From NCBI GenBank assembly GCA_029339505.1, contig JAQISU010000118.1, forward strand, positions 7,469,001-7,533,000: a stretch of DNA of 64,000 nt, given 5' to 3'. Shown piece after piece: positions 1 through 9,314 of the stretch. The stretch is from Unio delphinus. Lineage: Eukaryota; Mollusca; Bivalvia; Unionida; Unionidae. The notes beneath the pieces are model-generated. The model ran no database searches. It was not told where the DNA came from and saw only the letters and a list, made by a program, of their open reading frames with translations. A program made the translations under genes and the position numbers. Every line of letters begins with the position of its first letter. Positions within the stretch are counted from its first letter, which is position 1.

Positions 1-692
1 AAAGTGTTCATATATGTGAAGACATAAGCCCAGTCATGTTAGAAAAGTGTTCATATATGTGAAGACATAAGCCCAGTCATGTTAGAAAAGTGTTCATATA
101 TGTGAAGACTTAAGCCCAGTCATGTTAGAAAAGTGTTCATATATGTGAAGACATAAGCCCAGTCATGTTAGAAAAGTGTTCATATATGTGAAGACTTAAG
201 CCCAGTTATGTTAGAAAAGTGTTCATATATGTGAAGACATAAGCCCAGTCATGTTAAAAAAGTGTTCATATATGTGAAGACATAAGCCCAGTCATGTTAG
301 AAAAGTGTTCATATATGTGAAGACTTAAGCCCAGTTATGTTAGAAAAGTGTTCATATATGTGAAGACCTAAGCCCAGTCATGTTAGAAAAGTGTTCATAT
401 ATGTGAAGACATAAGCCCAGTCATGTTAGAAAAGTGTTCATATATGTGAAGACATAAGCCCAGTCATGTTAGAAAAGTGTTCATATATGTGAAGACCTAA
501 GCCCAGTCATGTTAGAAAAGTGTTCATATATGTGAAGACATAAGCCCAGTCATGTTAGAAAAGTGTTCATATATGTGAAGACTTAAGCCCAGTTATGTTA
601 GAAAAGTGTTCATATATGTGAAGACATAAGCCCAGTCATGTTAGAAAAGTGTTCATATATGTGAAGACTTAAGCCAAGTCATGCTAGAAAAG
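1..692. repeat. 43-bp satellite array, first block
   Basis: About 16 head-to-tail copies of a 43-bp unit containing GTTCATATATGTGAAGAC and AAGCCCAGTCATGTTAG. Units differ mainly at one base after GAAGAC (a, t or c) and at GTCATG versus GTTATG. The array is already running at base 1, so its left end is outside the window. The same array, longer, precedes the second Polinton copy. Confidence 0.97.
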
Positions 693-1534
693 TGGTTTCT
701 GCACAGCAACTTTGTACAAGACTAAATTCCTTTTCCAAACTGTGTGAATGGCTCAACCACTTTGTGCATGCCTTGCACATAGGGAAAGAGATGACAAGTT
801 TTCTGTAAAAGTAACTTGTATTACACTCCACATAATGGTTCTAAACTTTCAAGCGGGCTTGTAGATATGGAAAGATAATATGTTATGATGTTCATTAGAA
901 AGTTTTAAGATCGGTGTGACATGTGACCTAAATACATAAGTCAATGGTTTTCTACACCATTAACCTTCAACAAAATTATAAAATCATTTGCCTTATTACT
1001 TTTAAAGCCAAAAGGTCATTGTCAGTGCGACTTGAAGACTGACTAGTCAGTACTGTCCAATTGGTCAACCATGCCCTACTTGTGCTAGATACAGGACTTC
1101 TAAACATGGGATAGAATTATGATGTACCAAATATGGACAGATGGGTTGAATCAGAGGACAGACAAGTGAACAGCAGATATTTTGGGCCATTAGTGCCAGA
1201 GGGGAAGGATATCTGCTGTGTGAGTCTAGTGAAATGATTAAAGAAATGTAGGGATATCAGTTTTGCAGTCTGGAAAGTTACATTTTATGCCACCATTTTT
1301 TAATAGATGATTAAAATAAAAAACTCAATACATCAATTTTTATGATGAAAGCAGGGACCTATGGGTCAAATTAATTTTCTGGGATTTTATTCATTCCTGG
1401 CTAGCATATCTACAAAGAATGACTTTGTTCAACCTAGATTCCTAAGTTTTGGATACAATTGCCTAAGGACACTTGGTAATCACCAAGGACAACAACAACA
1501 AGGGTTCGGGTTGTATCTAAGTATATGATAAGGG
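693..1534. other. Non-coding flank
   Basis: No convincing gene, RNA gene or repeat seen on either strand. AT-rich single-copy-like DNA, repeated almost exactly at 38020-38861 in the second copy. Confidence 0.7.
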
Positions 1535-2175
1535 ACATGATGCTCATATCATTTTAAAACATCTCCTGATGCTCACAGCATTTTTAAACATCTCATGATG
1601 CTCATAGCAGTTTCAAATATCTCATGATGCTCATATCATTTTAAAATATCTCATGATGCTCATAGCATTTTATAATCTCATTATTCTCATAGCATTTTAA
1701 AATATCTCCTGATCCTCATAACATTTTAAAATATCTCATGATGCTCATGGAATTTTAAAATATCTCATTATGCTCATTGCATTTTAAAACATCTCGTGCT
1801 CATAGCATTTTAAAACATCTCATGATGCTCATAGCATTTTAAAATATCTCATGATGCTCATAGCATTTTAAAATATCTCATGATGCTCATGGCATTTTAA
1901 AATATCTCATTCTGCTCATTGCATTTTAAAACATCTGGTGCTCATAGCATTTTAAAACATCTCATGACACTCATAGCTTTTAAAAATATCTCATGATGCT
2001 CATTGCATTTTAAAACATCTGGTGCTCATAGCATTTTAAAACATCTCATGATGCTCATAGTATTTTAAAGTATCTCATGATGCTCATAGTATTTTAAAAC
2101 ATCTCAAGATGCTCATAGCATTTTAAAACATCTCATGATGATCCATTGCATTTTAAAATACCCCATGATGATCCA
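1535..2175. repeat. Degenerate ~31-bp tandem repeat field
   Basis: About 20 imperfect copies of a unit built on CATGATGCTCATAGCATTTT followed by AAAACATCT. Several units are shortened, for example CATCTGGTGCTCATAGC. No coding potential. Confidence 0.9.
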
Positions 2176-2179
2176 TTGA

Positions 2180-2414
2180 AAACTGACTGGGTGGTACAAA
2201 GTGCTTGTCTTTATCACTTACTGCCATCTTACCTCTTTATGGGTTCAAGTCTTAGACACAGCCAGTATGGGTTTGTGAGAAAGCTTGCCAGTAGCACCTG
2301 TGAGTTGGTGATTCATACATGGGTTTTCCCATGTTCTTCTTCCACCAGTTATACTGTCTGCCATGTATAGCCTATCTTGCACTGATAAATGGAAATAAAC
2401 AAACAAGGACAACA
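2180..2414 (+). mobile_element. Diverged tRNA-derived SINE
   Basis: The left part has an A-box-like stretch (GGGTGGTACAAAGTGCTT) and a B-box-like GGGTTCAAGTC. The body (GAGAAAGCTTGCCAGTAG, then TTCTTCCACCAG) matches the better-preserved minus-strand SINEs at 26201-26467 and 27113-27370. It ends in an A-rich AATAAACAAACAAGG tail. It lies just outside the Polinton left end. Confidence 0.7.
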
Positions 2415-2758
2415 ACAGCAGGAGTTTTGTCATTATGCACATCTTCATATGATGACCATAACATTTACAAAATTTAATGGTGATCCACTAGAATGAGTGT
2501 GTAACAGTAATTGTATTCACAAAATTCTCTCGTACACTTTATTAAACAGCAAGTTACAAGGACAATAATTCTGATGTTTTCATGCCAATTTGTAAAATCA
2601 GTGGGATGTGATTATGAGATACATGAGCTTGTGCCATACATTGCATTAATCTACAATATATTTGTCAATATCTGCACCTTCCAACTGATGATGAGTTATA
2701 CAAAGTTTCATGGCAGTAGTATATGGGGATACTATGGGGACTATGGAAAACCCAGTCA
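2415..2758. other. Non-coding DNA up to the Polinton end
   Basis: AT-rich, no supported gene. The last ~35 bases (GGGGATACTATGGGGACTATGG and following) resemble the GGGACACTATAGGG motifs inside the inverted repeat, so the true terminus may lie slightly further out than 2759. No matching 6-bp target duplication was found. Confidence 0.5.
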
Positions 2759-3083
2759 AAAAGGGCGTGGGACACTATAGGGACAAGATTTATAGGGACA
2801 ATGGGAAATCCAGTCAAAAAGTGCTTGGGACACTATAGGGCAAAACAGCGTGGGACACTATAGGGACAAGAAAAAATTGAGCATAAAAAATTGAACATGG
2901 TGGGACTGTATAGTGACAAGAAAAAAATAGAACAATGGTGGGACTGTATAGGGACATGGGAAATGGAACATGAGGAATATGATTTGTATATGTATAGGGA
3001 ACTGTAAAAGCGACAAGGGAAAAAAAGGGTGGCAATGAAAGCTAATATCTTTTCGAGACCTATGAGTGGCCCTGAAAAGGGCC
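2759..3083. repeat. Left terminal inverted repeat of Polinton A
   Basis: Reverse complement of 21579-21903; position x pairs with 24662 minus x across 325 bases with few mismatches. It is made largely of GGGACACTATAGGG-type sub-repeats. The inner edge coincides exactly with a histone-type stem-loop. Outside the inner repeat the two flanks differ (AGTCA versus GGGTA), which sets the outer limit used here. Confidence 0.9.
3068..3083 (-). terminator. Histone-type 3' stem-loop (left TIR)
   Basis: On the minus strand GGCCCT-TTTC-AGGGCC: a 6-bp stem with a 4-base loop, followed by ACTCA and then CGAAAAG. This fits the metazoan histone mRNA stem-loop, cleavage context and purine-rich downstream element. 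It lies 27 bases after the stop of the leftward gene at 3111-3344. Confidence 0.75.
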
Positions 3084-3110
3084 GTTATGTGTAATGTTAA
3101 CAGTATTTTG

Positions 3111-3344
3111 TTAACATAGAGGACATCTCACAGATCTTCTTCTCTTCCTTAAACTTCTCCTCACTGTAGGTCCATAGAAGAGAACTCTCTTTAAGCAACC
3201 TTGCCTCTCCACATAGACCCTTCTCTTCCAAAAGGCTGTATCCGTCATATGAATGACACTCCACGATGATCTGACATACATGGGTATGTCAGTCCTAAAC
3301 AGCATGGTAGACACAAGGGTAGAAGATTCAACGTTAGTCCACAT
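3111..3344 (-). CDS. Leftward terminal gene, small basic protein, unknown
   Basis: 77 codons. I do not recognise the protein. The C-terminus is strongly basic (VRRSLRKRRRSVR); there is no signal peptide or clear membrane segment. It is supported as a gene by context: TATAAATA on the minus strand at 3388-3395 lies 43 bases before the ATG, with an ATCCGCTCTT core just upstream that resembles the core of the right-end promoters, and a histone-type stem-loop follows the stop. It reads outward into the left inverted repeat, mirroring the right-end gene. The frame is unchanged in copy B. A chance ORF remains possible. Confidence 0.55.
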   Translation of the reverse strand: MWTNVESSTLVSTMLFRTDIPMYVRSSWSVIHMTDTAFWKRRVYVERQGCLKRVLFYGPTVRRSLRKRRRSVRCPLC

Positions 3345-3547
3345 CTTGTGATGAGAAACAGGTGAAGCGAATGCCGTGTACTGCGGTTATTTATAGGGGA
3401 AGAGCGGATCGAAACGGATTGAGTTTATCCACCAATCCAAACGTGCGTTACAAAAGTCAGTCACAGTCATCCAATCGGAAGAGAGCGGTCTGTGACGTCA
3501 CCTTACCTATATTTGTGTTCAGTCAATCGATGCGAGAGAGTTGTTCA
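3345..3547. promoter_or_regulatory. Left divergent promoter with CCAAT and CRE sites
   Basis: Minus-strand TATAAATA is at 3388-3395 with ATCCGCTCTT at 3400-3409 (reading leftward). For the rightward gene there are CCAAT at 3432-3436 and 3471-3475, a perfect palindromic CRE/ATF site TGACGTCA at 3493-3500, and TATATTT at 3508-3514, 34 bases before the ATG at 3548. Cellular CREB/ATF and NF-Y are the known binders of such sites; binding here is inference. Confidence 0.65.
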
Positions 3548-4186
3548 ATGATGTCGGACACTAAGAAGATGATAAATTGGAGTGAGCCAGGAGTAGAGAC
3601 AGCAAGTCATGGGACAGCAGTGACTACTAAAGTCATGACAAATGTACATCCAGAAGAAGTTGATTTTAACTGGGATTTTGTGGATTTTTTAACATCACAA
3701 GAATTTATTCCGGAACCTTCGTTGCCTTCTGTATCTTCTTATGTACACTTCGATGATTTTAAGCAAAGACAAAAAGAAGAATTGGAGCGATTTTTACAAC
3801 AACAGAAAGTAGAAGAACAAGCTTTTCTTATGCAACAGCAGGAAGAAGAAGCAAGAAGGAAACACCAGGAAGAAACAGTAGCAGCAAACGAGAAGAAAGA
3901 AGCCCAAGGACAGAAAGAGAATAGTGAAAATCAAACGGTCACGACGGTACTTTTAGATATTTTAGCAGAGTTAAGGAGTCTGAAACAAATGTATCAGACT
4001 TCTTTATCACGACCGAAGAGAAAAAGACCTTCTCAAGCTAAACAACCCAATCTCTCTGTGACTACGTCTACCTTACCACCGTTAGTGATTTCTACCAAAT
4101 CATTGACAGGAACCACCAGTCCCGAAGTAGGCCTTGGCCGTGGCAAAGGTTTAAGACAGCTCAAGAGGATTTCGTCCCAGTTCTGA
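3548..4186 (+). CDS. Coiled-coil protein, unknown function
   Basis: 212 codons starting at ATGATGTCGG. The frame is open further upstream, but that part runs through the divergent promoter; TATATTT at 3508-3514 supports this start. The N-terminal ~85 residues are acidic and contain WDFVDFLTSQEF. Residues ~85-140 form a Gln/Glu-rich coiled coil (LERFLQQQKVEEQ). A leucine-rich helix follows (LLDILAELRSLKQMY), then a basic PKRKRP stretch that could be a nuclear localisation signal, and a basic C-terminus. No known domain recognised. The transcript would end at the histone-type stem-loop 34 bases after the stop. Intact in both copies. A nuclear regulatory role is inference. Confidence 0.75.
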   Translation: MMSDTKKMINWSEPGVETASHGTAVTTKVMTNVHPEEVDFNWDFVDFLTSQEFIPEPSLPSVSSYVHFDDFKQRQKEELERFLQQQKVEEQAFLMQQQEEEARRKHQEETVAANEKKEAQGQKENSENQTVTTVLLDILAELRSLKQMYQTSLSRPKRKRPSQAKQPNLSVTTSTLPPLVISTKSLTGTTSPEVGLGRGKGLRQLKRISSQF

Positions 4187-4219
4187 GTTTGTTTTAATTT
4201 AAACAATTAAAACACCAAC

Positions 4220-4235
4220 GGTCCTTTTCAGGACC
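4220..4235 (+). terminator. Histone-type 3' stem-loop after coiled-coil gene
   Basis: GGTCCT-TTTC-AGGACC, 6-bp stem and 4-base loop, flanked by ACACCAAC before and ACTCA after, with a purine-rich CGAAAAGAAAT about 14 bases downstream. The stem differs in sequence from the TIR stem yet keeps perfect pairing (G-C/C-G pairs exchanged for T-A), which argues for structure. No AATAAA lies between the stop and this site. Confidence 0.75.
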
Positions 4236-4412
4236 ACTCAAATTATTTCGAAAAGAAATACTATTTCAATTGCCTAACTCAGTGAAAACTCAAAAGTCAT
4301 TTTATATATTTTTTAAAACCCATAATGTACGTGTGAGTGAATGAATGTATGAGTGTAGGTTCTTATTCTATCAAATCAAAACCAAGAGACACTTACGTTT
4401 TTTTCTCTCTGG

Positions 4413-4418
4413 TTTATT
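4413..4418 (-). terminator. Poly(A) signal of the zinc-knuckle gene
   Basis: Minus-strand AATAAA in CTAGAATAAACCAG, about 87 bases after the stop of the leftward gene at 4505-4969. It lies in the gap between two converging transcripts. Confidence 0.55.
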
Positions 4419-4504
4419 CTAGTACAAACGTTACAATTCAATATCACAACATAACATAACATAACACAATACCATTTTTAAAAAGTTCATAGGTTTCTTC
4501 TGTT

Positions 4505-4969
4505 TCACTCTTTCTTTTTTTTCATTTTCTTTACTGTCACAGGTTTTTCTTCTTCCTCTTCACTTTCGTTTCGTCTTCTTTTCTTGTCTTTGTGAACGTG
4601 TCGGGGTTCTTCCTTGGGGGAGGGTACCTCTTCCTCCTCCTCCTCCTGTTCAGAATTCCTTTCCTCCTCCTCCTCCTTCTGTTTCTGTTGTTTCTTAGGG
4701 CAGTTTGGAGACCAATGTCCTTTCTCTTTAGAATAATAACAGGTATCTTGACTTTTGTCTCTATTGGTACCTTTTTTATTTTTGTCACGATCTGAACATT
4801 CTGTAGCCCAGTGCCCTTTCTTCTTACAGATATAGCAAGTATCTTGACTTTTATCTCGAAAGGAGGAAGAGTAATCTGTCGGGTTGTCTGAAGAAAACTT
4901 TCGTATGACCCCACGTAAAGCTCTAATGAGAAGTTCCACTTGTGTAGGTTCTTCCATCGTTCTGGTCAA
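4505..4969 (-). CDS. Zinc-knuckle (CCHC) protein with acidic/lysine tail
   Basis: 154 codons, intact. Residues 45-58 form a canonical CX2CX4HX4C knuckle (CYICKKKGHWATEC). A second copy at 77-90 keeps Cys, His and Cys but has Ser80 in place of the second Cys (CYYSKEKGHWSPNC), so it may not bind zinc. The two lie in a tandem repeat starting RDKSQDT. The C-terminal half is Glu-rich then Lys-rich (VKKMKKKKE). Zinc knuckles of this type bind single-stranded nucleic acid in Gag and CNBP proteins; the role here is unknown. TATATATAAA at 5012-5021 sits ~43 bases before the ATG. The gene is divergent from polymerase. Confidence 0.8.
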   Translation of the reverse strand: MTRTMEEPTQVELLIRALRGVIRKFSSDNPTDYSSSFRDKSQDTCYICKKKGHWATECSDRDKNKKGTNRDKSQDTCYYSKEKGHWSPNCPKKQQKQKEEEEERNSEQEEEEEEVPSPKEEPRHVHKDKKRRRNESEEEEEKPVTVKKMKKKKE

Positions 4970-5092
4970 TGTGAGAATAAAATGAATACTGAAAGGTTAG
5001 ACACTGACCCTTTATATATATGCACAGATCGGTCATGAATATATAGGGGTTATGGTCTTTAAAAGGTAGTCATTTGACTTTTTGCAGACAAG
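4970..5092. promoter_or_regulatory. Divergent promoter, zinc-knuckle gene / PolB
   Basis: Leftward TATATATAAA (5012-5021, minus) and rightward TATATA (5040-5045) each lie 40-50 bases from their ATG, giving very short leaders on both sides. Confidence 0.65.
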
Positions 5093-8000
5093 ATGAAAAG
5101 ACCACATCATGTTGTCGAGAAAGGAGAAGACAGTAAGAGACAGAAACGTAATGTATCGCCTAGCACAGTAGCTGAAGTCTTGGCTCAAATTCATGCCAGT
5201 GATTTTGAAGATGACATGAGTGAGCCCGAATCTACACCCAGACAATCGACGTCCAAGCAAAGTGCACCACCCTTAGTAAACCGTGAAAATTACTAGCACA
5301 TTCGAGAGACGGAAAAGCATTCCTCTCGAAAATTTAGAACAACGGCTTACACGTATGCCGTAAAGTTTAAAGATTTCAAGTCCAATATACCTTTGGAGAA
5401 TACAGAAGGGTTCATTACCGAGGTGTGGGATTCTGTGTTAACTGCATTGAAACAGCAATGTCAAGCCAAAGAAGACGATTGCTTGAGACTTTCTATTCAT
5501 CACGATAATTTAAAGTCTCCCGTTTGGATCGAGTTTACTAACCCATCACAATTAACACCTTCCAAAGTCATTGACAAAATTCAACATGTGCAACAATCCA
5601 ATGACAAGTTTCACATCACCGATGGAAAAGCCACACTGTTCATGACCCACGTGTCTCTTCCCCAGGGGACAGGACGCAAAAAAGTGTTATTGGTGGACAG
5701 TCTTCGCAGCATGAAGCGAAGCCTCGTCCGAATTAACAATCCTCAAGACCAGATGTGTTTAGCCCGTGCTATCGTCGTGGGACAAACGTATGCCAACAAG
5801 AACGAGACGATAGAATGGAAAAGAGCCTGGACAACTATTCGAAAATTGGGTTGAGCCAAACAAAGAAGTGAAGCAGAACTCCTGTTACAGCAAGCAGGGA
5901 TATCCAAAGACGCCCCTTGCGGTATTCCAGAAATGCAAAAATTGCAAGACGTCTTGGCTCCACGTTACACTTTGAAAGTACACCCTCAAGAAGTGCGTGG
6001 TCCTCTTTTGTTTCGAGGTCACGATTTCAAAGACGGAAAATACATTCACGTCTATCATCACGATGGTCATTATGATACCATTACCAGTATCACTGGATTT
6101 CTGAGATACGGTTACTACTGTGAAAAATGTGACTATGGTTATAATAATCGAGAACAACACAAGCATTGTGGATCAAAATGTGAGGGATGTTTGGCTTCTC
6201 AACCTTGTCTGGACAAAGGCCAAGTACGAGTGCATTGCCCTGTTTGTCAGTGCACTTTTGTCAGTCTTACCTGTTACCAACAACATTTGAAGATGCAAGG
6301 TTCACAGCAGAAAAGTACTTGTCAGCTTCTGAGATTGTGCCCTACTTGTGGACAAGGCATACGTACCAATAGTGCCAAGTTTCACGTTTGTCGAGGGGAG
6401 AAACTATGTCACATTTGTCACCAAATCGTGGACTTGGTGCACGAATGCTTCATTCAAAAATATCAACCCCAACCAGAAGATACCCATAAGAAAAGAAATT
6501 TTATCTTTTTTGATTTCGAATGCATGCAAGAGACTGGTATTCACATTCCCAATTTCTGCGTGGCTCATCGAGCGCGCGAGCAGTGTATCCAAGAACCTAT
6601 CTTTAGATGGATGGGACTTAGAAAACCCTCAGATCGTGTACGAGTTTAACGGATGCTTATTTCACGGATGTCCCCTATGCTACCCTCAGCGTAACACCAA
6701 AAATCAGTTTTTACAACGAACCATGGAAGACTTGTACCAGACTACTTGTCAGCGACGTTTGAAGTTAGAACAGCAAGGATACCAGGTGGTGGAAATGTGG
6801 GAACACGAGTACGATCTGCGTTTGAAAAACGATCCCGAGTTTAAACGCATCGTAGAAAGTTACAAGTTGGTGGACCCCCTGAACCCCCGGGATAGTTTGT
6901 ACGGAGGACGAACGAATGCCACCTGTTTGCTGTACCAGGTGAATGAAGAGAAAGGAGAAGAAATCAAATACTTGGACGTGTGTTCGCTGTATCCTTACGT
7001 GTGCAAATATTGTCACTTTCCCGTAGGGCATCCAGAATTGATGACAGAACACATTGACTTGGACCACATTTGACAGTACGAAGGATTGATCAAGTGTAAA
7101 GTCTTACCACCCACAGACTTGTACCATCCCGTTTTACCTCACCATTGCCAAGGAAAACTGATGTTTCCTTTGTGTCGCACTTGTGCCGAAACGTGCAACC
7201 AAGACCAACCTTGTCATCACACCCAGGAAGAACGCGCCTTGACAGGAACGTGGGTGAGCAAGGAATTGTTTAAAGCTCTGGACCTGGGATACCAACTGTT
7301 AGAAGTGTACGAAATTTACCACTTTCCCAAGACACAACAATACCGCAAGGGCAACGAGACACAGAAAGTTATTTTTTGCAGACTACGTGGATGCCTTTTT
7401 AAAACTAAAACAAGAAGCTAGTGGCTATCCTTCCTGGTGTCACACTTTCGAAGATCAAAAGATATTCAAAGAAAAATATCGGGAACAGGAAGGTATCACT
7501 TTAGACCACATCGAGAAAAACGAAGGAAGGCGATCGTTTGCCAAAGTGATGCTCAATTGCTTGTGGGGTAAAATGGCACAACGACCCTCTTTACCCAAGA
7601 CAGAGTATTTGTCCGAACCGTCTCGCTACTTCCAGATGATTCACGACCAAACCAAAGTCATGAAACACGTGGACGTCATTCGCGAGGACTTGATCTTAGT
7701 CAATTGCGAAGAAGAACTAGACTTTGTAGAAGCCGACAAATTTGGAAATGTCATCATTGCGGCTTACGTGACAGCCCACGCTCGCTTAAAATTGTACGAA
7801 GTGTTAGAACTGTTAGGAGATCGTGTGTTGTATTTTGACACGGACAGTTGCATCTACATTCACCGGCCGAACCAGTGTAACCATGTCATCGAAGGAGACC
7901 GTTTAGGAGCCTGGACCGATGAACATCCCGACGACAAGATTCTATGTTTTGCAAGTGGTGGTCCTAAAAATTACGGCTACGAATACCGAGACCCCCAAGG

Positions 8001-8211
8001 AGAAATGCACACCGAATGTAAAGTGAAAGGATTGACTCTCAATTATCGCACCAGCCGAGTGGTGAACTTTGACGTGCTTCAAGAAGCCTTACAGTCGGGA
8101 CAGGATGAAACGTTTAAAGTGACTACCCACGAACCGCACAAGATTGTCCGTTTACCCACACACCAAATCGTTAGCCGACCTTTGGAAAAAGTCTATCAAA
8201 TCGTGTACTAA
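5093..8211 (+). pseudogene. polB: Protein-primed DNA polymerase B, broken
   Basis: Polinton-type family B polymerase, which would copy the linear element from its protein-capped ends. Seen: a long N-terminal region, a Cys-rich zinc-binding block (~6110-6430), Exo I motif FFDFEC (~6507), YGGRTNA, motif A DVCSLYPYV (6975-7001), motif B KVMLNCLWGKM (~7543), motif C YFDTDS (7831-7848). Lesions: in-frame TAG at 5294-5296, TGA at 5852-5854, a change of frame with loss of sequence around 6570-6640, TGA at 7071-7073, and a one-base frame change in the T run near 7375. Exo II and Exo III are not visible, so a sizeable internal deletion lies just after Exo I. All lesions are identical in copy B. The ATG at 5093 follows a TATA at 5040. 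Confidence 0.93.
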
Positions 8212-8273
8212 AAAAGAGTACGACTTCCCAATCACTTCACTCTACCGTACGGTCACGTCGAAATTGGGCAGCA

Positions 8274-8280
8274 TATAAAA
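8274..8280 (+). promoter_or_regulatory. TATA box of the BIR gene
   Basis: TATAAAA, 60 bases before the ATG at 8340 and 63 bases after the polymerase stop, so the BIR gene has its own promoter. Confidence 0.6.
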
Positions 8281-8339
8281 TGGAACATCGTCCATGACCA
8301 ATAGTTCATTTGTCACTACAACGACCAAGCGAAAAGAAG

Positions 8340-8888
8340 ATGAACCCATTTAAACAGACATCATTTAAATTTGGGAATTCTCAAGTGGAGTGCGATGCTA
8401 AACCTTGCGATTGTAGTGATGCCAGGTGCTGTGACCTCAGCGATTCAGCAGGATATCGTGGGAACTTTGCTATGACTACTACCCCTATATCTACCCTGGA
8501 AAGTGATGCTGTGCGTGTCAAACCTGAGGGATGCGAAAGCGGTGCCACACGTTATCGTGGACTCCTAGGAATTTCACCGTACCTACATCGAACAGAAGTG
8601 AGGAGAGTCGAATATTCGTTCCCGACGAGTTTGCCTGAATACTGTCACTTTAAAAGTCGATTTCAAACCTTCAGAGATAAATGGCCAAAATACCTGCCTG
8701 GACCAATTCCTGAAGAATTAGCCAGAGCCGGATTTTTCTACTTGGGAGAAGGGGATAAAGTCAAGTGTTTCAGTTGTGGTGTATCCATTTACGAGTGGGA
8801 ACATAAAGATTCCGCTTACCTGGAACATGCTCGATGGTCTCCGAATTGTCAATACCTACCTTTAGTAGGACCTAGTGATTGGAAGTGA
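8340..8888 (+). CDS. Single-BIR inhibitor-of-apoptosis-like protein
   Basis: 182 codons from the ATG after the TATA box (a TTG further upstream also opens the frame but is less likely). Residues ~107-173 are a full BIR domain: start RFQTFRDKW, AGFFYLGEGDKVKCFSCG, then zinc ligands C143, C146, H163 and C170 in the exact CX2CX16HX6C spacing. The GDKVKCF and W153 region, D158 and W166 fit the type II BIRs that bind IAP-binding motifs of caspases or antagonists. No RING or CARD follows. The N-terminal ~100 residues are unrecognised and contain a Cys-rich CDCSDARCCD. BIR proteins of large DNA viruses block host cell death; that role here is inference. Intact in both copies although polymerase and capsid genes are broken. 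Confidence 0.9.
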   Translation: MNPFKQTSFKFGNSQVECDAKPCDCSDARCCDLSDSAGYRGNFAMTTTPISTLESDAVRVKPEGCESGATRYRGLLGISPYLHRTEVRRVEYSFPTSLPEYCHFKSRFQTFRDKWPKYLPGPIPEELARAGFFYLGEGDKVKCFSCGVSIYEWEHKDSAYLEHARWSPNCQYLPLVGPSDWK

Positions 8889-8900
8889 CACTACTGCTTC

Positions 8901-9275
8901 ATGTCGTGTAACAAACCTAGACCAGTATATAAGCCCTCTCTAAAACATAATATTCAAGGATTACCACAAGAATTGCAAGAGAAGATCTACAAAGACGTTT
9001 GGTAAGGCCTTGCTAAAGAAAAATCTCAATGGGTAACTGTAGAACTTTTGTGTCGTGAAATTCACAAGAGGAAAGTGACAAAAATTAACCAACGTGTTAG
9101 ATTTCTCTGGATCAAAGGTATTTTTTTTCTCTGTTTCCAATTTATTACGTTTACATCTGAAGATGTTTTGATCCTTCTTAATCGTTACCCTGAATGGCAG
9201 TGGGACGAAATTACACGTTATATTAATCACTTTCGCTTTTGGAGGAGATTTGATTCTGTGCAGAATATACACTGA
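8901..9275 (+). pseudogene. Small unknown gene, interrupted by a stop
   Basis: One frame of ~124 codons from ATG 8901 to the stop at 9275, broken by TAA at 9003-9005. The part before the stop contains GLPQELQEKIYKDVW, loosely like an F-box start; the part after is basic then aromatic (NRYPEWQWDEITRYI, FRFWRRF). A TATATAAG at ~8935 lies inside the first part, so the functional start may be further down. Unrecognised. The TAA is shared with copy B. Confidence 0.45.
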
Positions 9276-9297
9276 TGGTCTTTGACAAAAAAAGAAG

Positions 9298-9305
9298 TAT
9301 AAAAG
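9298..9305 (+). promoter_or_regulatory. TATA box, TATAAAAG
   Basis: Only ~10 bases separate it from the ATG at 9315, so transcripts using it would start near or after that ATG; it may serve the following gene or an internal start. Confidence 0.4.
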
Positions 9306-9314
9306 AGAACGACC

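Noticed and set aside
2814..3035. 73-codon open frames inside both inverted repeats as a gene
   Set aside because: Generated by the TATAGGGACA-type sub-repeats; low complexity, no start context, nothing downstream.
4592..4795. Leu-rich plus-strand frame over the zinc-knuckle gene
   Set aside because: Shadow of the Glu/Lys codons on the opposite strand.
5393..5854. A separate gene starting at 5393
   Set aside because: It has no ATG (TTG only) and is the same frame as the polymerase N-terminus, cut off by TAG at 5294.
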